Below are positions 1 through 7,715 of a stretch of DNA of 30,701 nt, piece after piece. Position 1 is the first letter of the stretch. Each line of letters opens with the position of its first letter. Location: positions 1-30,701 of the forward strand of contig BQJS01000029.1 of the NCBI GenBank assembly GCA_021604825.1, read 5' to 3'. The position numbers were made by a program, and so were the translations under genes. This DNA is from Phycisphaerae bacterium. Its GTDB lineage: Bacteria; Planctomycetota; Phycisphaerae; UBA1845. A model generated the notes under the pieces. That model was not told where the DNA came from and searched no databases. It was given only the letters and a program-made list of their open reading frames with translations.

Positions 1-49
1 TCTTGAGAACACGATATAGCGTTTCGGTCGGCAGAGGGGGGCGAATGGC

Positions 50-1801
50 ATGTCACTTCTAATCATTGACAGGCGTCCAGACTACTTGGGCGCGGCGCAG
101 GATTCCACTTCACTGTTGATGCTGCCGCTTGGTTCGCGCAGCTACGTTGACTACATCATTTCATCGGTTGGTGTCACGGGAGAAGTCTGGATCGTTCCGG
201 CGTTTGAGCATTCGGAGGGCTATGAAAAGAATCTCGCATCCCTGACCGCCTCGTCCTTGAAGGTTGTTCCACGCAGCGCCTTGACGGATGTGATGGGAGA
301 AACCGATCCGGAAGAAATGGTCATCGTGATCGACGCCGGCGTTTGCCCAACGGGTGGTTTCAGCAAGGCGGCGACACTGATTGTGGATCGCGGCTATCTT
401 GGGGCGACCCACGTGATCGCCGTCGGAAACGGAACCGAGCGGGCACGAGAGCGCATCGTCCGCGATGCCCAAGGCAAAGTACGTCAGGTCAAACGATTAT
501 TTCATGGCACATCTTGGCCGCACGTTGCCCACAAGCGCTTGGCGCTGTCATTGGTGCCGGCTGGCGCATTGTCGAATATCCAATTCGATTCACTTTCGGA
601 CATGCGCAGTCAACTCGGCGATGCCGGGGTGCTTCAACAGGATCAACCACTTGCGAGCGGGCTGGTCAATCTGAACACACAAGAAGATGCCCTGGAGTTG
701 GCTGAACATTTGATGCCGTCGGCATTTCGGCGGGCGCACCACCGTCGCTACACGCGCAAGGGTCGCCACGTGCTTGTTGGATCTGATTGTTGGATCGACA
801 AGAGCGTTCGCATCGTAGGTCCGGTGGTTATTCACGACGATGTGATTATCGAAGAGGACGCATCCATCATCGGTCCAGCGATCATTGGTCCGGGATGTCG
901 CATCGGGCGTCAATCGGTGGTGGCGCAGTCGGTCCTCGCCCGGGATGCCATGGTCGATAGTGGTGACACGGTGCGGCACTTGGTTTCGTCCGGCGGGCAG
1001 TCAAACGCGTCGCTGGTCAATGATGCGTCGAATGGAAATGGATTTACGTCACTCGATTTCGATCCCTACGACTCGATCACTGGGATGGAAGGCCCCAAGG
1101 TCGAGACCCTTCCCGGCTATCAGAAGAAAGTGCAAATGAGAATCAAACGCATCATCGATATGATGGCTGCGATTGCCGTGCTCATTGTATTTTCACCTTT
1201 GCTGGCGATCGTGGCGGTGATCATCAAGTTGGATTCGAAGGGTCCGCTGTTTTTCACGCACGATCGTGAGGGCAAGGGTGGCAAGGTATTCCCTTGCATC
1301 AAGTTCCGAACGATGGGCAAAGACGCCCACGCGCAGCAGAAAGAACTCTACGCCCAAAGCGAACTCGACGGTCCGCAATTCAAAATGGATCACGATCCTC
1401 GGGTGACGCGATTCGGTGCGTTTCTTCGGGCTTCAAACATCGACGAGATTCCGCAATTTATTAACGTGCTACTCGGACACATGAGCATGATCGGCCCGCG
1501 CCCCTCGCCATTTCGCGAGAACCAGGTGTGCGTGCCATGGCGTCGGGCGCGCCTCTCGGTGAATCCGGGCATTACCGGACTATGGCAGGTCTGTCGCAGC
1601 GTTGATCGCAGCGAAGGCGATTTCCACGAATGGATTTTCTACGACACCATTTACGTGAAGCGGTTTTCACTTTGGCTTGACGTCAAGATCTTCCTAGCCA
1701 CCGTGCTGACACTGGGAGGGCGGTGGAACGTTCCGCTTTCGTGGATTGTCCGCACGCATCCCCACCGTAAGAGTCGCGTTCAAAGTCCGTCAACTGCGTA
1801 G
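50..1801 (+). CDS. Fused polyprenyl-phosphate sugar-1-phosphate transferase with N-terminal nucleotidyltransferase-like and hexapeptide-repeat regions
   Basis: This 583-aa protein probably starts polysaccharide repeat-unit synthesis by moving a sugar-1-phosphate from a nucleotide sugar to undecaprenyl phosphate at the inner membrane. The C-terminal part (about 363-560) is a bacterial sugar transferase domain of the WbaP/WcaJ/EpsL type: the membrane helix at about 368-392 follows IKRIID, and the KFRTM, DEIPQ, GPRP and PGITGLWQ motifs are all visible. Residues 1-235 resemble a sugar nucleotidyltransferase fold but lack the usual GxGTRxxP signature, so that part may be inactive or regulatory. 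Residues about 241-300 carry isoleucine/valine-spaced hexapeptides of a left-handed beta-helix (IVGPVVI, IIGPAIIGPGCRIG). ATG at 50 follows a purine-rich AGAGGGGGG. The transferase domain is certain; its sugar specificity cannot be read from sequence. Confidence 0.93.
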   Translation: MSLLIIDRRPDYLGAAQDSTSLLMLPLGSRSYVDYIISSVGVTGEVWIVPAFEHSEGYEKNLASLTASSLKVVPRSALTDVMGETDPEEMVIVIDAGVCPTGGFSKAATLIVDRGYLGATHVIAVGNGTERARERIVRDAQGKVRQVKRLFHGTSWPHVAHKRLALSLVPAGALSNIQFDSLSDMRSQLGDAGVLQQDQPLASGLVNLNTQEDALELAEHLMPSAFRRAHHRRYTRKGRHVLVGSDCWIDKSVRIVGPVVIHDDVIIEEDASIIGPAIIGPGCRIGRQSVVAQSVLARDAMVDSGDTVRHLVSSGGQSNASLVNDASNGNGFTSLDFDPYDSITGMEGPKVETLPGYQKKVQMRIKRIIDMMAAIAVLIVFSPLLAIVAVIIKLDSKGPLFFTHDREGKGGKVFPCIKFRTMGKDAHAQQKELYAQSELDGPQFKMDHDPRVTRFGAFLRASNIDEIPQFINVLLGHMSMIGPRPSPFRENQVCVPWRRARLSVNPGITGLWQVCRSVDRSEGDFHEWIFYDTIYVKRFSLWLDVKIFLATVLTLGGRWNVPLSWIVRTHPHRKSRVQSPSTA

Positions 1802-1871
1802 TTCAGATAAGCTGCGGGTATTGCGCATCGCAGATTGCTCCCCATTGTGCCGGCTTCTAGCTGGTATTTGC

Positions 1872-1899
1872 TTCCGAAACTTCCGTTAATGCGTACTAT
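1872..1899 (+). promoter_or_regulatory. Weak sigma70-like promoter candidate upstream of the export lipoprotein
   Basis: The 242-bp gap between the sugar transferase and the export protein holds no gene. A TTCCGA and a TACTAT hexamer lie 16 bp apart here, which would start transcription near 1906 and leave a leader of about 140 nt before the ATG at 2044. The -10 hexamer is good and the -35 is poor, so this is tentative. Confidence 0.22.
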
Positions 1900-2043
1900 A
1901 GTGGCTGCGATTGAGGTGGCTGACTTGCGCGATTTGTCCTTGTCTATCGAGGGTTTGCGCAATGGGTCTTGCTTGGATAGAGCTTGCCCTAAATGGGTTC
2001 CGACGGATTGGTCCGACGCGCATTTGACGGAGTGAATGGTGCC

Positions 2044-3246
2044 ATGGCAGAAACAAATAATTACAGCGAACGCTTCAACATGAACCGGTTTGGTGTTCTG
2101 GTTGCTTCGCTGGTTCTGATGGTCGGTTGCAGTCAAAAAGACCACCGTATGGGGCTCGATGAATTCCTTCTGCTTCAGGAGGACTTGTCGCAGAGCGCGC
2201 CGGCTGACGATCCGGTATTGACCACTGCGCACGTGAATTCAAAACTAGGCCGCTACACGGTGGGCCCAGGCGACGTTTTGGAATTGACTGTCAGCCGCCC
2301 CGGAATGACCGAAGACGAATCCAATCTACCGACGCTGGTGCGTGTTGACCGCAACGGGTCGATTGATTTGCCGCTGGTCGGTGAAGTTGGTGTCGGTGGC
2401 AAGGAGTTGGAGCAGGTCGAAGACGCCATCACGGCTGCCTATCTCGCTGAGCTGTATAAGAATCCGGACGACGTCAGTGTTTTCGTCGCGCTTCGGCAAG
2501 CTGCCCCGACGAATGTCCTCGTTCACGGTGCGGTGACGAAACCAGGCTTGACCAAGCTGCGTCGCACCGAACGCAATCTGCTCTATGCCATCCACCATGC
2601 CGGTGGGCTTTCAGACATCTCCGCCGCTCAAGTGACGTTGTCACGACTTCGAAGTCCAGATGAAGAAGAGACCGTCAATATTGCGACGCGTGAAGGCTTG
2701 GCCAAGGCGCTCGCGATGGATCCATTGGAAGATGGCGATATTATCACGGTTAGCACCGCCAAGGTGAATGCGATCTTCATCGGGGGACTTGTGCTTGCAC
2801 CGCAAACGCAGATTTATCCGCCCGGAACAACCATCAATGCACTGCAAGCCATCGCCGCGGCAGGCGGACTGAGGACCGACGTGTCTCCGAAAGCGGCGAC
2901 GCTCATTCGACGCATGCCAGACGGGGAAGATGTTCACGTCAAACTCGATCTGAAGCGTCTCGCCAGCGGCGAAGAGCCGAATGTGATGCTGGCGGCTGGC
3001 GATATTCTTTGGGTCCCAGAAACCACCGAAACGCGAATTCAGGATTGGATCAACAAGAACATCTTCATCCGTGCCGGACTCAACGCATCTGTGAGCTATA
3101 ATGTTTCGGGTATTGAGTTCCTCAACCGCCATGGGTCGCAAGGCGGTGGCGCGGGCGGTGGAAATCTACAAGATTCGTTCGATCCATTTGGTTTCCTGAA
3201 TCGCAACAGTAGCCTGAGTACGATTCAAACACAGACCGGTGGTTGA
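2044..3246 (+). CDS. Polysaccharide export lipoprotein (Wza-like, Poly_export plus SLBB domains)
   Basis: This protein is expected to form or gate the outer-membrane channel through which the finished polysaccharide leaves the cell. A lipoprotein signal (NRFGVLVASLVLMVGC) gives a lipidated cysteine at residue 29 from this start. A Poly_export domain begins at YTVGPGDVLEL and is followed by two SLBB units (VLVHGAVTKPG and FIGGLVLAPQ...TINALQAIAAAGG). The C-terminal tail is glycine-rich and ends differently from the classical Wza helix. Start choice: ATG 2044 has GGAG 11 nt upstream; ATG 2080 would give a more typical 17-residue lipoprotein signal but has no clear ribosome site; an in-frame ATG at 1993 is less likely. 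The stop overlaps the possible GTG start of the next gene. The matching Wzc-type co-polymerase is not in this window. Confidence 0.93.
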   Translation: MAETNNYSERFNMNRFGVLVASLVLMVGCSQKDHRMGLDEFLLLQEDLSQSAPADDPVLTTAHVNSKLGRYTVGPGDVLELTVSRPGMTEDESNLPTLVRVDRNGSIDLPLVGEVGVGGKELEQVEDAITAAYLAELYKNPDDVSVFVALRQAAPTNVLVHGAVTKPGLTKLRRTERNLLYAIHHAGGLSDISAAQVTLSRLRSPDEEETVNIATREGLAKALAMDPLEDGDIITVSTAKVNAIFIGGLVLAPQTQIYPPGTTINALQAIAAAGGLRTDVSPKAATLIRRMPDGEDVHVKLDLKRLASGEEPNVMLAAGDILWVPETTETRIQDWINKNIFIRAGLNASVSYNVSGIEFLNRHGSQGGGAGGGNLQDSFDPFGFLNRNSSLSTIQTQTGG

Positions 3247-4408
3247 CGATGACATTTGGATGAACCTAGCCACGCAATCGGTAAACAAATTGGACGCTTA
3301 CATCGACCAGCAGGCGGATCAGCTTTGCAAGGTTGCGGTTCGCTCGTTGGTGCGGATGTACGACCCACAGACGCGAACGTTTTGCCACTGCATTCGTCGC
3401 GGTGAGCAGGGCGATCAGGTCGAAGGCACCAGCGTTCGATACGCGGCCACCGTGCTGATCGGATTGGCTGAGCATCCCGACTCACTGGTTTGTGAAGTCT
3501 TGCACGGGCAAAGCGCCGACGATGTCTGCGCCACGCTGATTGCTGGGCTTTCAAGTGACTCGGAGCTTGGCGAAGTTGCCCTGACGTTGTGGGCGGCGCG
3601 GGCAATGAATCATGCTGATGCGTCGCAAGCGCTTGAGGCGCTCCGTGCAGCCAAGCCGCAATCATGTGACGCGCCGACGGTCGAAATCGCGTGGTCATTG
3701 TCGGCATTGGTCGCAGACGCGAACGACAACGCCCGCGATGACGATTTGGCCAAGCTGATTGCCAACCGGTTGCTGCGATCGTTTAACGAAGACACGGCGC
3801 TGTTCTCGCACGTCCCGTTCGATTCCAATCCATCCGCAATGCGGGCCCACGTGGCTTGCTTCGCTGATTTGGTATACCCGATTCAGGCCCTGTCGTTTTA
3901 CTACCAGTTTGCCAACGATACAGACGCCCTGGCGGCAGCCACCCGTTGCGGTCAACGAATGTGTGACGGGCAGGGCGAGCAAGGGCAGTGGTGGTGGCAT
4001 CACGACGTACGCACCGGTCAATGCATCGAGCAGTATCCCGTGTATTCGGTGCACCAGGACTCGATGGCGCCGATGGCCCTACTTGCATTGCGACAGGCGT
4101 CAGGAGTTTGTCACGCTGACGCGATTAGCCGGGGCTTGGAATGGCTTGAGAATGCTCCCGAGATCGATGGATCGCTGTTCGACAAGGACGCCGATCTGAT
4201 CTGGCGCAAGGTAGCCCGCCGCGAACCCGGCAAACTCGTCCGCGGATTGCAGGCGACTGCGAGCAAGGTGCATCCGTCTCTGCGCGTGCCGGCAGCGAAC
4301 ACGATCTTTCCCCCGACGTACATAGACTATGAAACCAGACCGTATCACATGGGCTGGATCCTCTACGCATGGTCAAAACGCTTTGCGTCCGCTCCCCAAT
4401 CGTCTTAG
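3239..4408 (+). CDS. Conserved-looking hypothetical protein, probably all-helical (alpha/alpha-toroid-like), in the polysaccharide operon
   Basis: I do not recognise this 389-aa protein with certainty. It has no signal peptide or membrane span. Repeated helix-sized segments rich in Ala/Leu (VEGTSVRYAATVLIGLAE, ALTLWAARAMNHA, EIAWSLSALVADA, GLEWLENAPEIDGSLFD) suggest an alpha/alpha barrel like those of glycoside hydrolases, lyases and uronyl epimerases. Aromatic and charged clusters that could be an active site are W251-W252-W253-H254-H255-D256, H272-Q273-D274 and the C-terminal YHMGWILYAW. It lies between the export lipoprotein and the WecG-family transferase, so a role in making or trimming the same polymer is likely. 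GTG 3239 overlaps the previous stop by 8 nt; ATG 3260 is an alternative start with 13 nt spacing. Expression as a gene is near certain, function is open. Confidence 0.85.
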   Translation: MVDDDIWMNLATQSVNKLDAYIDQQADQLCKVAVRSLVRMYDPQTRTFCHCIRRGEQGDQVEGTSVRYAATVLIGLAEHPDSLVCEVLHGQSADDVCATLIAGLSSDSELGEVALTLWAARAMNHADASQALEALRAAKPQSCDAPTVEIAWSLSALVADANDNARDDDLAKLIANRLLRSFNEDTALFSHVPFDSNPSAMRAHVACFADLVYPIQALSFYYQFANDTDALAAATRCGQRMCDGQGEQGQWWWHHDVRTGQCIEQYPVYSVHQDSMAPMALLALRQASGVCHADAISRGLEWLENAPEIDGSLFDKDADLIWRKVARREPGKLVRGLQATASKVHPSLRVPAANTIFPPTYIDYETRPYHMGWILYAWSKRFASAPQSS

Positions 4409-4423
4409 CAAGGAGCGAAATCT

Positions 4424-5227
4424 GTGACACCATCTACGCCATCCGACTGCGGTCCCGATACCGTTCGTGATCTATTCGGGTTGCCGGTCAACGCCCTGAC
4501 GATGAACCAAGTGTTGGCTCGGGTGCATCGGGCGATCGACCGCAAGGCCGCACTGCACATTGGCGTGATCAGTGCGTCAAAGGTTGCCAACATGCGCCGC
4601 AATGCGGAATTGCGCGATGCGGTGATGCAGTCGGATATCATTCTTGCGGATGGCATGTCGGTGGTGTGGGCCTCGAAGCTGCTCCGTCGCCCATTGCCCG
4701 AGCGGGTGGCTGGCATCGATTTGATGTCGGAGATTCTGCGCACCGGCAGCGAGCGCGGCGATCGGGTGTATTGCTTCGGCGCGACCGACGAAGTGCTCGA
4801 CGCGGTCAAGAAACACATTGTAGAAACCTACCCCGGCATCGTGATCGCCGGAAGTCATAACGGTTACTTTGACGGCGACGAGGAACCAAAGATCGCTGAA
4901 GATATCGCCGCCTCGAACGCGGACGTACTCTTCGTGGCGATGAGTTCCCCGATGAAGGAGCAGTTTCTCGCGCGGTATGCGTCGCAGATTAAGGTTCCGG
5001 TGACGCATGGCGTGGGAGGATCGTTCGACGTGGTGGCTGGCAAGGTGAAACGCGCACCGTTGATTTGGCAAAAATTCGGGTGCGAATGGTTGTACCGCGT
5101 CTTGCAGGAACCTGGACGGATGTGGAAGCGTTACCTGGTGACCAACACGGTCTTTATGATGATGTTCATTGGCGAAATGTTCGGAGCTTCGCGTCGTCGT
5201 CGAAGCCACCAACCGACACCCTCTTAG
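4424..5227 (+). CDS. WecG/TagA/CpsF family glycosyltransferase (GT26)
   Basis: A 267-aa member of the GT26 family, whose known members add N-acetylmannosaminuronic acid, N-acetylmannosamine or glucose to a lipid-linked sugar, usually as the second sugar of a repeat unit. The family pattern is complete: an N-terminal LPVNALTMNQVL segment, ISASKVANMRRN, the conserved aspartate D76 in ADGMSVVWASKLL, the middle NGYFD loop, GVGGSFDVVAGKVKRAP, and a C-terminal basic, hydrophobic tail (EWLYRVLQEPGRMWKRYL) that is probably the membrane-association appendage. The GTG start at 4424 is supported by AAGGAG at 4410-4415, 8 nt upstream. It follows the previous gene by 15 nt, so the two are probably cotranscribed. 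The donor sugar cannot be predicted. Confidence 0.93.
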   Translation: MTPSTPSDCGPDTVRDLFGLPVNALTMNQVLARVHRAIDRKAALHIGVISASKVANMRRNAELRDAVMQSDIILADGMSVVWASKLLRRPLPERVAGIDLMSEILRTGSERGDRVYCFGATDEVLDAVKKHIVETYPGIVIAGSHNGYFDGDEEPKIAEDIAASNADVLFVAMSSPMKEQFLARYASQIKVPVTHGVGGSFDVVAGKVKRAPLIWQKFGCEWLYRVLQEPGRMWKRYLVTNTVFMMMFIGEMFGASRRRRSHQPTPS

Positions 5228-5278
5228 CATCCCGCGCAAGCAAGGTACTGAGGAACGCGAAGGCATTCACAATAGACC

Positions 5279-6661
5279 ATGCGGATCAAACTACTGTGGC
5301 TATTCGTCGCATTCCTTTGCGTCTACGCATATCGCGATTGGTTCAAGGCATTGTGCGGCTTGATCATCTTGATGGCCGTCATCGAGCACCCCGACATCCC
5401 CAAGAGCGTTGGCGGCATCCAAGGTTTGAACCCGTGGAACGTTGTGTTTCTCTGCACTTGCAGTGGTTGGCTAATGCAACGAAGGGCGCAAGGGCTGGTT
5501 TGGGACATGCCCAGGCACCTGACCTGGTTACTCTTGGCTTATTTAGGGGTCGTTATCGTTGGGTTTGTTCGATTGATTACCGATAGCGATAATATTTATC
5601 TGGGCCTCCATCAAGAAACGGTCGCCAGCCTCATCAGCGAATACTTCGTCAACACCATCAAATGGGTGGTGCCCGGCCTCTTGCTATACGACGGATGCCG
5701 CACGCGGAGTCGAATGACCTGGGGCTTGGCTGCGGTCTTGGGAATCTACGTGTTGCTCGCGTTGCAGCTTGCCCGCTGGATGCCACCGGGGACGGCGCTG
5801 TCCGGTACTGACCTGACGCTGCGTAGCCGCAAAATCATTGAAAACGAAGTTGGCTATCACGCGGTCAACATGTCGATGATCCTTTCCGGCGCGTCGTGGG
5901 CGATGCTCGCGATGATGCCGTTGATCCGCACACGCTGGAAGCAGTTCGGCATCATCGGATTGTTCCTGCTGATCGCCTATGGTCAAGCGGTGACGGCGGG
6001 TCGTATGGGATACGTGACTTGGGCGTTGATCGGATTGTTTCTATGCGTGATCCGTTGGAGAAAGCTGCTGTTTCTCGTGCCCGTCGTGCCCATTCTGGTC
6101 GTTGTTTTCCTGCCCGGGGTGGCTGAACGCTTTACCGAAGGGATGGGAAGCGATTCCGGCCAAGTGGGCGCGGCGGTGGATGACTATGCGGTCACCAGCG
6201 GTCGAACACTGATCTGGCCCTACGTGATCGACAAGATCGAAGAATCACCGATCTTCGGGCATGGGCGGCAGGCGATGGTCCGCACGGGCACGGCGAATTC
6301 TCTGTATGAAGAACTTGGCGAAGGGTTTCCTCATCCGCACAACGCATACTTGGAGATGTTGCTGGACAATGGCGTGATCGGATTTGTGTTGGTGATACCG
6401 TTCTACGGATTGGTCGTACTGTATTCGATTCGACTGTTTCGAGATTCACGCAACCCGATGTTTGTGGCGATCGGCGGAGTGTCGTGCTCGCTTGTGCTTG
6501 CGTTGTTGATCGCGGCCATGGGAAGTCAGACGTTTTATCCGCGCGAGGGGGCTGTCGGTATGTGGTGTGCGATCGGGATGATGCTGCGAATGTACCAGTC
6601 GCGACAGTCGCTACAGGGGCGTTCGGTGGCTGTGCGCAATGTTGGAAGGATGGGTCGATGA
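5279..6661 (+). CDS. O-antigen ligase / Wzy-type polysaccharide polymerase
   Basis: A 460-aa polytopic membrane protein that probably joins lipid-linked repeat units into a long chain at the outer face of the inner membrane. Hydrophobic segments run through most of the length, for example near LLWLFVAFLCVYAY, LLLAYLGVVIVGFV, LLFLVPVVPILVVVFLP and, at the end, CSLVLALLIAAMG. The large external loop ends in the family signature HPHNAYLEMLLDNGVIGFVL, starting at H352, with the catalytically important histidine typical of Wzy_C proteins. Wzy polymerase and WaaL ligase share this fold; with no lipid A-core genes nearby and Wzx and a Wza-like lipoprotein present, polymerase is the better reading. 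The start ATG 5279 has only a weak GAAGG site. The stop overlaps the sulfotransferase start as ATGA. Confidence 0.9.
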   Translation: MRIKLLWLFVAFLCVYAYRDWFKALCGLIILMAVIEHPDIPKSVGGIQGLNPWNVVFLCTCSGWLMQRRAQGLVWDMPRHLTWLLLAYLGVVIVGFVRLITDSDNIYLGLHQETVASLISEYFVNTIKWVVPGLLLYDGCRTRSRMTWGLAAVLGIYVLLALQLARWMPPGTALSGTDLTLRSRKIIENEVGYHAVNMSMILSGASWAMLAMMPLIRTRWKQFGIIGLFLLIAYGQAVTAGRMGYVTWALIGLFLCVIRWRKLLFLVPVVPILVVVFLPGVAERFTEGMGSDSGQVGAAVDDYAVTSGRTLIWPYVIDKIEESPIFGHGRQAMVRTGTANSLYEELGEGFPHPHNAYLEMLLDNGVIGFVLVIPFYGLVVLYSIRLFRDSRNPMFVAIGGVSCSLVLALLIAAMGSQTFYPREGAVGMWCAIGMMLRMYQSRQSLQGRSVAVRNVGRMGR

Positions 6662-7629
6662 CACGGGTGGCGTACATTCTTGCTCCAAGTCATTCCGGCT
6701 CGACTTTGCTGGCGATGTTGTTGGGGGCGCACCCCGATGCGTGTACAGTCGGTGAGTTGAAAGTCACGCGCCTGGGCAACGTGGACAAGTATCGCTGTGC
6801 GTGCGGTGCATCGATTACACAGTGCGAATTTTGGAAGGGGATCGCCAAGAGAATGCGGGCGAGCGGTGTCGAATTCGACGTGACCAACGCCCAGACCGCG
6901 CTGATGGCCCACGGATCAGCATACACCAATCGGTTGCTTCGGCCGCTGCATCGTAATCGGTTGATGGAATTCGCCCGAGATACGGCGCTTGGCCTTTCAC
7001 CTACTTGGCACAAGCAGCGACGAACCTTCGCCGAACGCAACGTAGCGTTGATGCAATCCGTTGCAGCAGAATCAGGGGCTCAGATCGTCGTCGATTCATC
7101 CAAGACAGCCATCCGCTTAAAATACCTGCTGCGCCAACCGCAACTCGACGTTTGCGTGATTCGGTTGATTCGCGACGGACGCGGCGGGGCGCTCGCCCTG
7201 ATGGAGCCAGCCGCCTTCGCCGACGCCACCGATCCCAAATTGCGCGGTGGTGGAAGTGGCGGGAATAGGGACGACGAACGACTCAGCATGGAAGAAGCGG
7301 CCAACGAATGGAAACGAAGCAACGAGGAAGCCGACCAAATCGTCAAGACAATCGACCCCACCCGAGTGACCACGATCCACTACGAAGACGTCTGCGAGAC
7401 GCCGCTCGGTACACTGGGCAATGTGTTCCAGTTTTTGGGCCTCGATCCAGCCAAAGGCACCGTTGCGTTTCGCGACACGCCACAGCACGTTATCGGGAAC
7501 GGCATGCGATTGGATTCCACGTCTGAAATTCGACTTGACGAGCGCTGGAGGGAACAATTATCTGACGATGATTTAAGCACGTTCGAGCGAGTGGCTGGTG
7601 ACGCGAACCGTCGATATGGCTATCAGTAG
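6658..7629 (+). CDS. PAPS-dependent sulfotransferase
   Basis: A 323-aa cytoplasmic sulfotransferase that should move a sulfate group from PAPS to an acceptor, here most likely a sugar of the exopolysaccharide repeat. The 5'-phosphosulfate-binding loop is near the N-terminus (PSHSGSTLL, residues 10-18), followed by an acceptor-side GELK. The 3'-phosphate motif IRLIRDGRG lies at 168-176. A Cys-Ala-Cys-Gly ... Cys cluster (C47, C49, C56) before FW may bind metal or form a structural knuckle, a feature I associate with some bacterial Sulfotransfer_3 proteins. An upstream in-frame start at 6484 would read through the end of the polymerase; I prefer ATG 6658 because it makes an ATGA overlap, has GGAAGG about 10 nt upstream and places the P-loop at residue 10. 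Target sugar unknown. Confidence 0.92.
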   Translation: MTRVAYILAPSHSGSTLLAMLLGAHPDACTVGELKVTRLGNVDKYRCACGASITQCEFWKGIAKRMRASGVEFDVTNAQTALMAHGSAYTNRLLRPLHRNRLMEFARDTALGLSPTWHKQRRTFAERNVALMQSVAAESGAQIVVDSSKTAIRLKYLLRQPQLDVCVIRLIRDGRGGALALMEPAAFADATDPKLRGGGSGGNRDDERLSMEEAANEWKRSNEEADQIVKTIDPTRVTTIHYEDVCETPLGTLGNVFQFLGLDPAKGTVAFRDTPQHVIGNGMRLDSTSEIRLDERWREQLSDDDLSTFERVAGDANRRYGYQ

Positions 7630-7671
7630 GGCGTAAATCAATATTTACCCGGTGAATCGACCGGTGCGCCC
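7629..7671. other. Possible three-way-junction structure in the leader of the flippase gene
   Basis: The 86-bp gap before the flippase contains nested complements: outer arms GGGCG (7629-7633) and CGCCC (7667-7671) enclose TAAAT/ATTTA (7634-7638 and 7643-7647) and CCGGT/ACCGG (7649-7653 and 7660-7664). Together they could fold as a compact junction in RNA or as a cruciform. It could also be chance; no T-tract follows, so it is not a standard terminator. Confidence 0.3.
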
Positions 7672-7715
7672 ATGATTTATCCCGTGTTAGACCGATTGCA
7701 GACAGAAGTTTGAGC

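Noticed and set aside
1835..2035. Small open frame before the export lipoprotein
   Set aside because: No ribosome site, no recognisable sequence, and it overlaps the likely promoter and leader.
6484..6657. N-terminal extension of the sulfotransferase
   Set aside because: It reads out of frame through the polymerase end; the P-loop and ATGA overlap support the start at 6658.
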